A stretch of DNA of 64,000 nt from Thiobaca trueperi (GCF_004342175.1 NZ_SMAO01000009.1:62001-126000); one strand, 5' to 3'. Shown: positions 48,441-58,097, counted from the first letter of the stretch. Notes: a model not told the origin generated them from the sequence alone. Numbers and translations: made by a program.

Positions 48441-50138
48441 TCAGTCAAGCATCTGCCGCCAGAACTCCCGGTGGATCTGTCGGCTGAGGTCCGCATCCAC
48501 ACGCACTTCGATGACCCCGCAGCCAGTGCCGGTCTCGCCAAGACTGTGCGCCAATGCCTGACGAAACCCCTCGCCATCTTCGACGGTGCGATAGCCGATT
48601 CCGCAGGATTCAATCAGCCCCTTGAGATCGATTCCCACCGGCGTGCGCCACAGTCGCGCGAAATCAGGCAGTCCATGTTGCGGGAGGTAGTCGAAGATGC
48701 GTCCGCCGCCATTGTTCAGGACGATGCAGGGTCGGTTCAGATCGCGCAGCAGCAGGAGCCCGCTGAGGTCATGCAGAAAGGACAGATCGCCGAGCAGGGC
48801 GGTGGTCGGGACGCCGCCAGCGTTGAGGCCGGCCAGGGTCGAGGTCTGGCCGTCGATGCCGCTCGCGCCGCGATTGCCGAAGACCCGCAGCGCGCTGGCG
48901 CGACTGCCCGACCAGGTGTCGAGTTGACGGATCGGCATCGAGTTGGCGCAGAAGAGCCCGTCACCCTCGGGCAGCGCGGCGAGCAGATCGGCCAGCAGAT
49001 GGGCCTCGCACCAGGGCGCCTGGGCCAGATAATCCGCCGTGAGCTGATTCAGGCGCTGTTCAGAGTCGATCCAGCCAGCGAGCCAGTCGGGATCCACCAG
49101 CCCGGCGCAGGTGAGCCGGTTGCAAAGATGAATCGGATCGACGGCGATCTGGAGCCGGACATCATGATTGGGATCGCTCCAGCCCGCACCCGGATCGATC
49201 AGGATGGTTGGGATGTCGGCCAGCCAGCCGAGCAGGGTCTTGGATACCGGCGCGCGACCGATGCGCAACACCCAGTCCGGTTTCAGGCGGGCGGCGGTGC
49301 GGGGGTTGCGCAGCAGGCTGTCATAGCGGGTGATGCGATGCACGGGAGCGGAGCCAAAGCGCAGACCGGAAAGCGGATCGCAGAGTACGGGAGCATTGAG
49401 CCGTTCGGCACAGGCCCAGAGTGCAGGGGCGAATGCGGGCGGCCAGTCGCCGGGACCGCAGCAGATGACGCCGCGCCCGGATAGGAGCGATGTCAGAGCG
49501 GTTTGATCGCATTCCCCCTCTCCCCAACCCCTCTCCCTCAAGGGAGAGGGGCTAAACCTCTCGCTCCTGGGGTCAGGCTCCGCCACGCAATCGGACGCTG
49601 GCACCAGGGGTTCGCGAAAGGGCAGATTCAGGTGCACCGGCCCCGGTCGGTGGCCGCGACTCACCGCCGCCGCGCGGGTGCCGAGCGCGCGCATCATCTT
49701 GAGCGCAGCCGGGCTGTCTTCAGCCGGGCCGGGGTCATGGAATTCGCGCACGAAGCCGCCGAAGAGCCGGGTCTGATCGATGGTCTGATTCGCCCCCCAG
49801 CCGCGCAGCTCTGGCGGTCGGTCGGCGGAGAGCAGGATCAGCGGGATCCCGGATTCGGACGCCTCGATGACGGCGGGAAACCAGTGTGCCAGGGCGCTGC
49901 CCGAGGTACAGACCAGACCCACCGGACGCCCCGAGGCCCGCGCCAGTCCGAGCGCGAAAAAGGCGGCGCTGCGCTCGTCGAGAATGGGCGTCAGTTCCAG
50001 CTCGGGCTGACGCTGTCCGGCCAGTACCAGCGGCGTCGAACGCGAGCCGGGCGAGAGTACGAGCCGGCGCATCCCGCCCGCGACCAGTCCATCAAACAGG
50101 GCGAGTGACCAGCGGAGATTCAGGCAGGCCAGGTCCAT
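48441..50138 (-). CDS. menD: SEPHCHC synthase MenD, with in-frame repeat insertion
   Basis: A thiamine-diphosphate enzyme that joins isochorismate and 2-oxoglutarate in menaquinone synthesis. The N-terminal block VLSPGSRSTPLVLA and the ThDP site GDLSFLHDL ... VLNNGGGRIFDYLP are intact, as is GNRGASGIDGQ. The ATG at 50138 lies 2 bases after the menF stop; the product has 565 residues. Near residues 196-209 the peptide SPSPLRERGWGEGE is encoded by a dispersed GGGAGAGGGG palindrome, sitting in the linker after the first domain, so activity may be kept. Confidence 0.92.
   Translation of the reverse strand: MDLACLNLRWSLALFDGLVAGGMRRLVLSPGSRSTPLVLAGQRQPELELTPILDERSAAFFALGLARASGRPVGLVCTSGSALAHWFPAVIEASESGIPLILLSADRPPELRGWGANQTIDQTRLFGGFVREFHDPGPAEDSPAALKMMRALGTRAAAVSRGHRPGPVHLNLPFREPLVPASDCVAEPDPRSERFSPSPLRERGWGEGECDQTALTSLLSGRGVICCGPGDWPPAFAPALWACAERLNAPVLCDPLSGLRFGSAPVHRITRYDSLLRNPRTAARLKPDWVLRIGRAPVSKTLLGWLADIPTILIDPGAGWSDPNHDVRLQIAVDPIHLCNRLTCAGLVDPDWLAGWIDSEQRLNQLTADYLAQAPWCEAHLLADLLAALPEGDGLFCANSMPIRQLDTWSGSRASALRVFGNRGASGIDGQTSTLAGLNAGGVPTTALLGDLSFLHDLSGLLLLRDLNRPCIVLNNGGGRIFDYLPQHGLPDFARLWRTPVGIDLKGLIESCGIGYRTVEDGEGFRQALAHSLGETGTGCGVIEVRVDADLSRQIHREFWRQMLD
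49514..49551. repeat. CCCCTCTCCC palindromic repeat inside menD
   Basis: CCCCTCTCCC (49528-49537), loop TCAA and GGGAGAGGGG form a perfect 10-bp hairpin, preceded by a second CCCCCTCTCCCC. This type of palindrome is widespread between genes of many proteobacteria. Here it is in frame within a coding sequence. Confidence 0.8.
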
Positions 50139-50140
50139 GT

Positions 50141-51529
50141 TCACGCAAACTGCAACGCCGTCGCCATGGCCGCCAGCTTGTGTTCCGTTTCCTGCCATTC
50201 GCTGCTCGGGTCGGATCCGGCGACGATGCCGGCGCCGGCATAGAGGTCGGCGATCCGGTCGTCGATCCGTGCGCAGCGCAGCAGCACCCAGAGTTCGCCG
50301 GTCAGGTCGGGCTCGACGATGCCGGCGACGCCAGTGTACCAGCCACGCTCCAGTGGCTCGTTGCGGCGCAGCCAGTCGCGGGCGACCTGTCGCGGTTGGC
50401 CGTTGGTCGCCGGGGTGGGATGAAGCAGTTCGGCCAGCCGGAAGACATCGACCCCCGGCAGCAGTTGGCCGCGCACGACACTCCACAGATGCTGGGCGTT
50501 GTTGAGTTGCAGGATGCGCGGGCCGTCCGCCGGCTCCAGGTGGCGGCTGCATTGGCGCAGCCCGTCGGTGACGGCATCGACGACGACCTGATGTTCACGC
50601 AGATTTTTTTCGCAGGCGCACAGACCTTTGGTGATTTCTGCATCGCGTTCGGCGTCGTCGGCGCGGCAGGCGGTGCCGGCGATGGCGTCGGCCTCGATGC
50701 GGTCACGGTACTGGGTGAAAAGCCGTTCGGGGGTGGCAGCGACGAAACTGCTCCGGTTGCGGCGGATCTGGATCACCTGACACGACGGAAAGAGATAGGT
50801 CAGGGCGGCATTGAGCCGGGCCAGATCGAAGCGTCGATGGCCCTCCAGCCGCAGCCGCCGGCAGACGACGACCTTCTCCAGTCGTTCCTGGTCGATCTCA
50901 TCGAGTGCGGCAAAGACCAGATCGCGCCAGATTTCCCGATCCGGTTCGCTGGCGCCGCGCTCCAGGTGGGCCGGGGTCAGCGGATCCAGCGCCGGCTGGT
51001 CGAGCAGCGGGACGACCTGGTCGAGCCGCGCCGTCCAGCGACTGAGCAGCGCGTCGGCCTGTGCCGGCAGGGGCGTGGTGAGGATCAGCGCCGCCTGTCC
51101 CGAACGCGAGCAGAGCGCCAGCTCCGGCAGCCAGAAGAGTGCATTCGGCAGATCGTCCTGATCGGCGTGCAGCGGCGGATGCGGCGAGGCGGCGAGGCCG
51201 AGCAGACCGAAGCCGGAAAAGCCGGTTTCGTCGGGATCGATCTGCTGCCAGTTGGCGGTGGCTCTGGTGACGGCGGCGCGCAGTCTTGGCAGACGCTCCG
51301 GTCCCTCGGCAAGCCATTCGCCAGCGATTCCATAGCCCGCGCGCCGTTCGCCGCGATGGTTGTGCGCGAAATGGAATTGCGGCCCGGCCAGATCGGGGGC
51401 GGTGTTGAGCGCATGGGGCCATTCGAGGATCAGCGAGGCGAAACCGTCCGGCTGGTCGAGTGGCAGGGCGCTGATCGTCTCGCGAAGACGCGCCTGAAGC
51501 TGCTCTAAGGCTTTGAGCGGTGCAAGCAT
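50141..51529 (-). CDS. menF: Isochorismate synthase MenF
   Basis: It converts chorismate to isochorismate, the first committed step to menaquinone. The chorismate-binding core is complete: LEKVVVCRRL with the catalytic Lys, GTACRADDAERDAEI, LHPTPATNGQPRQVA, ERGWYTGVAGI and LYAGAGIVAGSDPSSEWQE. The ATG at 51529 gives 462 residues; longer starts to 51598 are open. It is directly followed by menD. No menH, menC, menE or menB is in the window. Confidence 0.92.
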   Translation of the reverse strand: MLAPLKALEQLQARLRETISALPLDQPDGFASLILEWPHALNTAPDLAGPQFHFAHNHRGERRAGYGIAGEWLAEGPERLPRLRAAVTRATANWQQIDPDETGFSGFGLLGLAASPHPPLHADQDDLPNALFWLPELALCSRSGQAALILTTPLPAQADALLSRWTARLDQVVPLLDQPALDPLTPAHLERGASEPDREIWRDLVFAALDEIDQERLEKVVVCRRLRLEGHRRFDLARLNAALTYLFPSCQVIQIRRNRSSFVAATPERLFTQYRDRIEADAIAGTACRADDAERDAEITKGLCACEKNLREHQVVVDAVTDGLRQCSRHLEPADGPRILQLNNAQHLWSVVRGQLLPGVDVFRLAELLHPTPATNGQPRQVARDWLRRNEPLERGWYTGVAGIVEPDLTGELWVLLRCARIDDRIADLYAGAGIVAGSDPSSEWQETEHKLAAMATALQFA

Positions 51530-51679
51530 GAGTGGGATCGTGGGGCAGATGGGGTGGCGGAGTCGGGGCGCGATGTCAGCGGCGAAAAGCCGCATCAAGA
51601 CCCCACACGCTCGGGTGGTCTCGACCGGGCAGTTGCTGATTTTCAGGAAGGTTTATACCCATCCGAGATGCCGTCATGG

Positions 51680-51751
51680 GACAGGATTAATAGGATTTAA
51701 AACAATGATTTGAAAATCCTGTCCATCCTGGAAAATCCGGTTAATCCTGTC
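51680..51751. repeat. R2 repeat copy 5
   Basis: GACAGGATTAATAGGATTTAAAA on the left and AAATCCGGTTAATCCTGTC on the right with a short centre. It lies between the hydrolase gene and menF. Confidence 0.8.
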
Positions 51752-51761
51752 CATTTATATT

Positions 51762-52664
51762 TTACTGCAACGTCGCCCAGAAACGATCGATGGTCTCGGC
51801 GGTCGCCTCGGGCTTTTCCCATTGTGGCAGGCCGCGTGTCGGGGCGACCCGTTCGGCCCGCCAGTTGGGATGACGACTGAGGAAGTCCGGCAGCTCGTGG
51901 AAGTTGATATTCGGATCCTGGTCGTAGATCACCAGCACCGGCTGGGTCAGCCGGCCATAGAGCGTCTCGCCGGCCTGCTGGGTGAAGAGCTGGCCCGAGA
52001 GGAAATAGAGCGGTGCATACTTGGCGCCGGGCTGGTGCGTGGTCGCATGGGCGTAATCGATCAGCTCGGGCGGCGTGGCGCCGACGAATGCCTGACGATA
52101 GAAGTATTTGATGCTGGGGCGCGTGGTCAGCAGCGCGAAAAGACCGTCATTGATGACCGGTACACTGAGAACCTTGTGCGCACGCTCGGCGGCCTTGCCC
52201 GACGGCAGGCCACGGACGTTGAAGCCGGTCGGCGACAGCAGGGTCAGGGTCGTGACCAGTTCCGGTTTCATCAGGGTGGCGCGGGCGGCGAATTCGCAGC
52301 CGAGCGAGAAGGCGACCAGATCGGCAGGCACCTTGACCACCTGCTCCAGGAAATCGGTGATGGCGGTGGCGAACAGCTTGGGTGAATAGCGCCGGTTGCT
52401 GCGGTCGGAATGGCCGAAGCCGGGCAGATCGAGCGCGAAAACCGGACGCTGCGAGCGATAACGCTCGAACAGTGGCTTCATTTCAAAGGCGCTCGGCGCG
52501 GCGTTGATGCTGTGAATCAACACCAGCGGACGCCCGCTTGCGGAGTCATCGGCGTAATAATGGATCCGCCCGGCCTGTTCGCTGATGAAGTCGTGACGCG
52601 GTGCGTCGATGGCGGCTGGCAGCGAACGGCTCGTGGCGGAAGGATGCGTGATCGCAGAATCCAT
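51762..52664 (-). CDS. Alpha/beta hydrolase-fold protein
   Basis: A 300-residue alpha/beta hydrolase. The oxyanion segment is VLIHSINAAPSAFEMKPLF, the nucleophile elbow is AFSLGCEFA with the Ser, and the acid is in VIYDQDPN. Where the catalytic His is expected, the sequence reads TRGLPQWEKPEAT with no His, so activity is doubtful or the His lies elsewhere. It precedes menF on the opposite side of an R2 element and could be read as a MenH candidate by position, but I see no MenH-specific motif. GAGG lies 9 bases before the start. Confidence 0.82.
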   Translation of the reverse strand: MDSAITHPSATSRSLPAAIDAPRHDFISEQAGRIHYYADDSASGRPLVLIHSINAAPSAFEMKPLFERYRSQRPVFALDLPGFGHSDRSNRRYSPKLFATAITDFLEQVVKVPADLVAFSLGCEFAARATLMKPELVTTLTLLSPTGFNVRGLPSGKAAERAHKVLSVPVINDGLFALLTTRPSIKYFYRQAFVGATPPELIDYAHATTHQPGAKYAPLYFLSGQLFTQQAGETLYGRLTQPVLVIYDQDPNINFHELPDFLSRHPNWRAERVAPTRGLPQWEKPEATAETIDRFWATLQ

Positions 52665-52830
52665 GTCATTCGACCTCTGTCTGTTGGTTTAGGGTTGGGT
52701 GTCGATGCGCGCGACGGCGGATCTCAGGATGCAGTCGATTCAACCATCAGCGACGCTTGGGCGATGGCTCTCATCCTGGCGCCCGCTGCATTTGACCACA
52801 GTTGTCCGCCTTGGGGGGCGGGTTCCATCA

Positions 52831-53631
52831 ATGAAAGACAACCCGTTTTTCAATCCTCACAAGCTTACCGTGATTCTGTCCGTCTGTCTGGTTCTGGCCG
52901 GCTGCGCTGGCGTGGCGGCTCCCGAGAACCGGCGTCCGGGTATCGCCATCGAAACCGGCACCCTGCTGTCAGCGACCGGCTGTCCGCTGCACTATGCGCG
53001 CTATCAGCCCGAGCAGGGGTCGCACGGCGATCTGATCGTGCTGGGACCGGGCTTTCTGCGCAGTGGGGCGCATCTGGCCGATCTGGCGCAGTCCCTGGCA
53101 GCGACGGGCGTCACGACGGTCGTTCTGGACGCCTGCGCTGACCGGATCTGGAGCGGCAGCCATGTGCGCCGGGGATTCGAGATGATCCAGCTCGCCGATA
53201 CGCTCGCGGCGCGGCGGGTGGTCTATGCGGGATTCTCAGCTGGCGCGCTCGCGGCCCTGGTCGCCGGACGCCATGATCCGCGTGCGCTCGGCGTGGTGGC
53301 GCTGGATCTGGTCGATGCACAGAGTCTGGGTCTGCGGATGGCGGATGGGATGACCCGGCCACTGCTCGGACTGACCGGCGAAGCATCCGCCTGCAATGCC
53401 TATAATAATGGTCTGGCGGTTTATGCCGCCATTCCCCATGCCCGTGTTGCGCGCATCGCCGGGGCAAGCCATTGCGATTTCGAGTCGCCGACCGACTGGC
53501 GCTGTCGGCTGGTGTGCGAGCCTGATGGATTGACCAGGACATCGCCTCGCCAGGACATCATTCGCATGGCAACGGTGGCGATCAAAGCCCTGTTGCTGGA
53601 CTCGTCTCAGTTCGGTCGGACATCCCGCTAA
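52831..53631 (+). CDS. Alpha/beta hydrolase-fold lipoprotein
   Basis: A 266-residue lipoprotein: the signal peptide ends VLAGCAG, with the lipobox Cys near residue 25. The body has LIVLGPGFLRSGAHLADLAQSLA, the nucleophile elbow AGFSAGALAALVAG with Ser, and SHCDFESPTD with a possible catalytic His. The ATG at 52831 is used because the lipobox follows at the right distance; an upstream ATG at 52699 would bury the signal peptide. The substrate is unknown. It diverges from the other hydrolase gene. Confidence 0.82.
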   Translation: MKDNPFFNPHKLTVILSVCLVLAGCAGVAAPENRRPGIAIETGTLLSATGCPLHYARYQPEQGSHGDLIVLGPGFLRSGAHLADLAQSLAATGVTTVVLDACADRIWSGSHVRRGFEMIQLADTLAARRVVYAGFSAGALAALVAGRHDPRALGVVALDLVDAQSLGLRMADGMTRPLLGLTGEASACNAYNNGLAVYAAIPHARVARIAGASHCDFESPTDWRCRLVCEPDGLTRTSPRQDIIRMATVAIKALLLDSSQFGRTSR

Positions 53632-53639
53632 CATTTTGG

Positions 53640-53669
53640 CGCCTCTCCGATGGCGGTTGCCGAGAGGCG
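53640..53669 (+). terminator. Hairpin after the lipoprotein gene
   Basis: CGCCTCTC and GAGAGGCG make an 8-bp stem with a 14-base loop, followed by GTTT. It starts 9 bases after the stop codon. Confidence 0.5.
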
Positions 53670-53741
53670 GTTTAGCACGATCTGTCACCTGTCGTACCGC
53701 TTCCGTTTATACTTGCGCTCCCGATTTCGCGAATCCCGAGG

Positions 53742-56594
53742 TTGTTGTCCGCCGCATCTGCGTTCCGGCCAACCTTGACTGTTCCAACCTTGCCGCCGGT
53801 GCTCAACCTCGAATCCATGCCTCTGCTCGCTGCCATGCCCATGGGCGCACTCGTTCTGGACGACCGGCAAGGGATCCTCGCAACGAATCAGGCCTTTCTG
53901 GATCTGCTGGGTTATTCGCCCGGTCAGGTTGTGGGTCGCGTCTTCGACGATCTGACCCTGACAGACCATGCCGATGCACTGACCGGACTGCTGGAATCGT
54001 CCCACGGCGAGTGTCTCCGGTTGGATGTGCGTTTCGCGAACCGACGGGGCGGCGATCTGATGGCGTCGGTCGCCTTTTCGCGCTTCGTCGCGCCCGGCCA
54101 GTCTGCGCCGCGTCTGCTGGCCATGATCGTCCGCCATGCGGAGTCTTGCGCGGATCCGCGTCAGGAGACGCGCGCCGATGAGGCGCAGGCATTCGCGCAG
54201 GTTGGAACCTGGGAGCTGGATCTCGCGACCGGACAGGTGTTGACCTCGCGCAACTGGTACGACATCTGGGGCTTTTGTCCGGAGCGACCGGTCACGCTGG
54301 ACAGGTGTTTGCAGCGGATCGACAGCCGGGATCGCGATCAGGTCATCGCGGCGCTCGCGCGGCTCAGCGAGACCGAATCCTCGTTTCAGTTGCGCTTTCG
54401 GATCCAGCGCCCCGATGGGCGGATGCGCTGGCTGGAAAGCACCGGACGCCTGGAGCCGGATGGCGCTGGTCTAGCGGGACGTCTCTATGGCTCGGTCCTG
54501 GATATCACGTCCCGGTGCGAGGCGGAACAGGCGCTCGCGCGCTACGCCGATATCGTCTCGGCCTCGCCCGACCGCATCGCCTTCGTGGATCGGGGTTGCT
54601 GGATCAAGGCCGCGAACGCCGCCTTTCTGGACGCCGTCGGGCGAGCGAACGAGCAGGTGATTGATCATTCGTTCCGTGACATCTGCGGCGACGGCGAACT
54701 GCCCGATCTGCTCTATCGCCATCTGAGCCGCTGTCTCGATCACGGCCAGAGCGTGATCGATGACATCCGCGAGACCCACCATAACGGCGACATGCGCGAG
54801 GCAGAAGTGAGGCTGTTTCCGCATCGCGACGATCAGGGGAGCGTGACCGGGATCGTGATCTATATCCGGGATGTCACCGTCATCCGCGAGGCGCAGCGGC
54901 GTCTGCTGCAATCCGCCGCCGTCTATGCCGCGACCTCGGAAGGTGTGCTCATCACCGATGGTGCGGGCGTCATCGTTGCCGTCAACGCGGCTTTCACCCG
55001 GATTACCGGCTATGCCGAGTCCGATGTGCTGGGCCGCAAACCAAATATCCTGAACTCGCAATGGCATTCCCCGGCCTTTTTTGTCGGCATGTGGCGCCGT
55101 GTGCTGCGGCATGGCAGTTGGCAGGGCGAGATCTGGAATCGTCGCAAGGACGGCGAGATCTACCGGCAGAAACTGACGATCCGCCGGGTGCAGGACGCGC
55201 GCGGGACGCTGATCAATCTCGTCGGGGTGTTTGCCGAGCCGGGCGTGACGATGGGTGCGCCCCGACGCGCCGAACATCTGCTGCATTACGACGCCCTGAC
55301 CAAGCTGCCAAACCGTCTGCTGTTCGAATCCCGGCTCGAACATGCGCTCGAACTCTGCCATCGGCATGAAGCGCCGCTGGCGCTCTTTCTCGTCGATCTG
55401 GATCGTTTCTCCCATCTCAACGCGAGTCTGGGTCATCAGATCGGCGATGAGCTGCTGCGCGTGGTCGCCCTGCGGTTGCGGGAAGCGATCCGTCCCGCCG
55501 ACACCCTTGCCCGACTGCGCGCCGATCAGTTCGGACTGCTTTTCGAGGCGATCAGCCAGGCCGAGGAGGCCAGCGAGATTGCGCGGCGTCTCCACGCCAC
55601 CCTGCGCGCCCCCATCCGCGCACGCGGTCATGAGGTGTTCGTCACGGCCAGTATCGGCGTGGCCGTCGAGATTGGTCTGAAGGCGGATCGCAACGCCATG
55701 ATCGCCCAGGCTGAAGCCGCTCTGCGTCAGGTGAAGCGGCAGGGGCGCAACGCCTTTCGGATGACCGTCATCGAGTCCGCGGATGCCGCCGACGAGCATC
55801 GGCATCTGCTCGAACTGCTGCGAACCGGGCTCAAAAAGAACGAATATCGGTTGTTATACCGTCCCCAGGTGGATCTCGAAACCGGAATCTGTCAGGGGGG
55901 CGAAGCCTGCATCCATTGGGAGTCCAGCGAGTTGGGGCCGGTTCCGGCGGAACGCTTTCTGCCGCTCGCCAACGAGAGCGGCTTCATATATGAGCTCGGG
56001 CACTGGGCGCTCGCCACGGCCTGCCGTCAGCTTCAGGTCTGGCTGTCTCAGGGCTTGCCGGTCTGCTCGCTCGCCATCCCGGTTGCAGAGGCGCAGGTCA
56101 TGCGCGGCGATCTGCTGCCGGTCCTGGAGCGCCTGCTGATCGCACATCCGGCGGCAGCCACGCTGCTGGAGCTGGGGTTCAGCGAATTGCTGCTCCAGAA
56201 ACATCCGGAACAGATCGCTCAGGTCTTCAATGGTCTGCATCGCATGGGCATCGGCATCGCGCTCAACGATGCCGGCAGCGGCTGGGTCGCCCCAGCCGTC
56301 CTGCGACGCCTGCCAGTCAGGGTCGTTACCATCCACTCGTCTTTTATCGAAAGTCTGCCCGACTCATCAGACGATCTCGCGGTGGTGCAGGCGATCATCG
56401 CCATGGCCCAGGCATTGGATCTGGATATCCGGGCCGATGGCGTGCGCACCGATCCGCAGCGTTTACTGCTCCTGAACATCGGTTGCCGTCAGGCGCAGGG
56501 CGATTTGTTCGGCGGTCCCTTGCCAGCGGCGCAGATCGAGCGCCGCTTCGGCGCGCCACCCGAGCCCGTGCCGCAACCAGCCTTCGAGAATTAA
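53742..56594 (+). CDS. Multi-PAS protein with degenerate GGDEF and EAL domains
   Basis: A 950-residue soluble sensor. Four PAS domains lie near 20-130, 148-256, 264-378 and 390-500. The GGDEF-like domain (510-672) has the DALTKLPNR entry but the active loop reads RADQFGLL. The EAL-like domain (690-935) has GEACIHW for EAL, LAIPVAE in place of the Asn block, LNDAGSGW for DDFGTGY and ADGVRT for EGVET. Both catalytic sites are therefore lost, so it probably binds or senses rather than makes or degrades c-di-GMP. The start is uncertain: TTG at 53742, or ATG at 53817, which would begin inside the first PAS. Confidence 0.85.
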   Translation: MLSAASAFRPTLTVPTLPPVLNLESMPLLAAMPMGALVLDDRQGILATNQAFLDLLGYSPGQVVGRVFDDLTLTDHADALTGLLESSHGECLRLDVRFANRRGGDLMASVAFSRFVAPGQSAPRLLAMIVRHAESCADPRQETRADEAQAFAQVGTWELDLATGQVLTSRNWYDIWGFCPERPVTLDRCLQRIDSRDRDQVIAALARLSETESSFQLRFRIQRPDGRMRWLESTGRLEPDGAGLAGRLYGSVLDITSRCEAEQALARYADIVSASPDRIAFVDRGCWIKAANAAFLDAVGRANEQVIDHSFRDICGDGELPDLLYRHLSRCLDHGQSVIDDIRETHHNGDMREAEVRLFPHRDDQGSVTGIVIYIRDVTVIREAQRRLLQSAAVYAATSEGVLITDGAGVIVAVNAAFTRITGYAESDVLGRKPNILNSQWHSPAFFVGMWRRVLRHGSWQGEIWNRRKDGEIYRQKLTIRRVQDARGTLINLVGVFAEPGVTMGAPRRAEHLLHYDALTKLPNRLLFESRLEHALELCHRHEAPLALFLVDLDRFSHLNASLGHQIGDELLRVVALRLREAIRPADTLARLRADQFGLLFEAISQAEEASEIARRLHATLRAPIRARGHEVFVTASIGVAVEIGLKADRNAMIAQAEAALRQVKRQGRNAFRMTVIESADAADEHRHLLELLRTGLKKNEYRLLYRPQVDLETGICQGGEACIHWESSELGPVPAERFLPLANESGFIYELGHWALATACRQLQVWLSQGLPVCSLAIPVAEAQVMRGDLLPVLERLLIAHPAAATLLELGFSELLLQKHPEQIAQVFNGLHRMGIGIALNDAGSGWVAPAVLRRLPVRVVTIHSSFIESLPDSSDDLAVVQAIIAMAQALDLDIRADGVRTDPQRLLLLNIGCRQAQGDLFGGPLPAAQIERRFGAPPEPVPQPAFEN

Positions 56595-56639
56595 GGCGAT
56601 TTCGGGGAAATACGCTACCTGGATCAGGGGTTTGATTGA

Positions 56640-56683
56640 GACAGGATTAAAAATAGCGGCTTAAAAATCTTGTTAATCCTGTC
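56640..56683. repeat. R2 repeat copy 6 (short)
   Basis: GACAGGATTAAAAA and AATCTTGTTAATCCTGTC flank a few bases. A minimal copy after the multi-PAS gene. Confidence 0.75.
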
Positions 56684-56746
56684 GAAGAAAGACCCGGTCA
56701 CAGGTACCAACTTTGCTGAAAATCACCTAAACGGCGAAACCGATTC

Positions 56747-58000
56747 ATGCGACGCTCATTCAAAATTTTGCTGTGGCTGCTGGCTCTGATGGTCGTGGCC
56801 GTGCTGGCGCTGGGCACGCTGATGCTCCTGGATCGCCAGCCCATCGTGCCAGCCGATCCGGTCGCCACCGAGGCGGAACAGGCCTGGGTCAGACAGTGGC
56901 TGGCGGTGAACCGGCCTCGCGCCCGGCAGACCGGGAAGCGCATCACGCTCACGCTGTCCGAGCGCGAGGCCAATCTCATCCTCAACGAACTGCTCAATCA
57001 ATTCGGTCAGGGGCAGGCGGTGGTGCATCTGGAGGCCGGTCGCGCCCGACTGCGCGTCTCGCTCGCCATGCCCTGGGATCAGCTTGGCGGATTTGTCAAT
57101 CTGGAACTGGTGCTGGTTGAGGACGGTTCGCTGCCACAGGTCGAAGCAGCCCGTCTGGCCGGACTTCCGCTGCCCGGTGCGCTGGTTCAGACCCTGGCGG
57201 ATCGCGCCCTGACGGCAGCCGACCGCACCCAGTTGTTCGAGTCGGTCGAACTCAAGCCGGATCAGGCGCGGATCACCTATATCTGGCGTCCGGACCTGCT
57301 GGAACGTCTCGGCAGCGGCTTTGTTGCCGGTACCGATCTGCCGCATCTGCTGCATTATCAGGAGCGTCTGGCCGAGAAGGTGGCGAGCGTCCCGCGTGGT
57401 CAGCCGCTCGGGCTGGCCGAGCTGCTCGCCTTCCTGCTGAACGAGGCGCGCTCGCAACCGGCCAGCGCCGATCCGATCACGGAGAATCGGGCCGTGATCC
57501 TGGTGCTGGCGGCCTATGTGAACGGTCGCGCCATCCGCGATCCCGCCGACTCGGCAACCACTGTGACGCCACCTCGCCAGCATCCGGTGCGGTTACGCGG
57601 GCGTCGCGATCTGGCGCAGCACTTCATGACCTCGGCGGCCCTGGCGATTCAGGGCAATGACGCCCTGTCCACTGTGCTTGGCTGGTACAAGGAAATGTCC
57701 GACTCCAACGGTGGCAGCGGCTTCAGCTTTGCCGACATGGCGGCCAACCGCGCTGGCATCCGCTTCGCCACCCTTGCCACCGCAAGTAGTGTTAGCGCGC
57801 GGCGGGTACAGGAGTTCGCCGCGCCGGGATGGTCCGAGGATGATTTCATGCCGGCCATCGACGGACTGCCTGAAGGCATGGGTCAGCGTGAATTTGTCGC
57901 TGCCTTCGGCAATCCGCAGAGTCCCGGGTATCAACGCATGGTTGATGACATCGACCGTCGGATCGATGCCCGGCGGCTGTTCCGCTCACCTTCGGAATAA
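56747..58000 (+). CDS. Uncharacterised membrane-anchored protein
   Basis: A 417-residue protein with one N-terminal membrane helix (residues 5-28, basic side in the cytoplasm) and a large, probably periplasmic domain. Segments of note are ITLTLSEREANLILNELLNQF and a C-terminal part with FMTSAALAIQGNDALSTVLGWYKEMSDSNGGSGFSFADMAANRAG, which reads like a conserved functional core, followed by FAAPGWSEDDFMPAIDGLPEGM. I do not recognise the family or a catalytic set. It follows the multi-PAS gene after an R2 element. Confidence 0.78.
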   Translation: MRRSFKILLWLLALMVVAVLALGTLMLLDRQPIVPADPVATEAEQAWVRQWLAVNRPRARQTGKRITLTLSEREANLILNELLNQFGQGQAVVHLEAGRARLRVSLAMPWDQLGGFVNLELVLVEDGSLPQVEAARLAGLPLPGALVQTLADRALTAADRTQLFESVELKPDQARITYIWRPDLLERLGSGFVAGTDLPHLLHYQERLAEKVASVPRGQPLGLAELLAFLLNEARSQPASADPITENRAVILVLAAYVNGRAIRDPADSATTVTPPRQHPVRLRGRRDLAQHFMTSAALAIQGNDALSTVLGWYKEMSDSNGGSGFSFADMAANRAGIRFATLATASSVSARRVQEFAAPGWSEDDFMPAIDGLPEGMGQREFVAAFGNPQSPGYQRMVDDIDRRIDARRLFRSPSE

Positions 58001-58083
58001 AGCAGTTGTCTCGTAAAAAGTAGTTGAATTGCGGGATTGCGGTTCAATCCTGTTGATATTCCAGCATCAGAGGCCGAGGCGAA

Positions 58084-58097
58084 AGGTCATGTGACCT
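58084..58097. promoter_or_regulatory. Short dyad upstream of the TonB receptor gene
   Basis: AGGTCA and TGACCT flank a 2-base centre, 102 bases before the ATG. The symmetry suits a dimeric repressor site, but no regulator is known to me for it. Confidence 0.3.
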
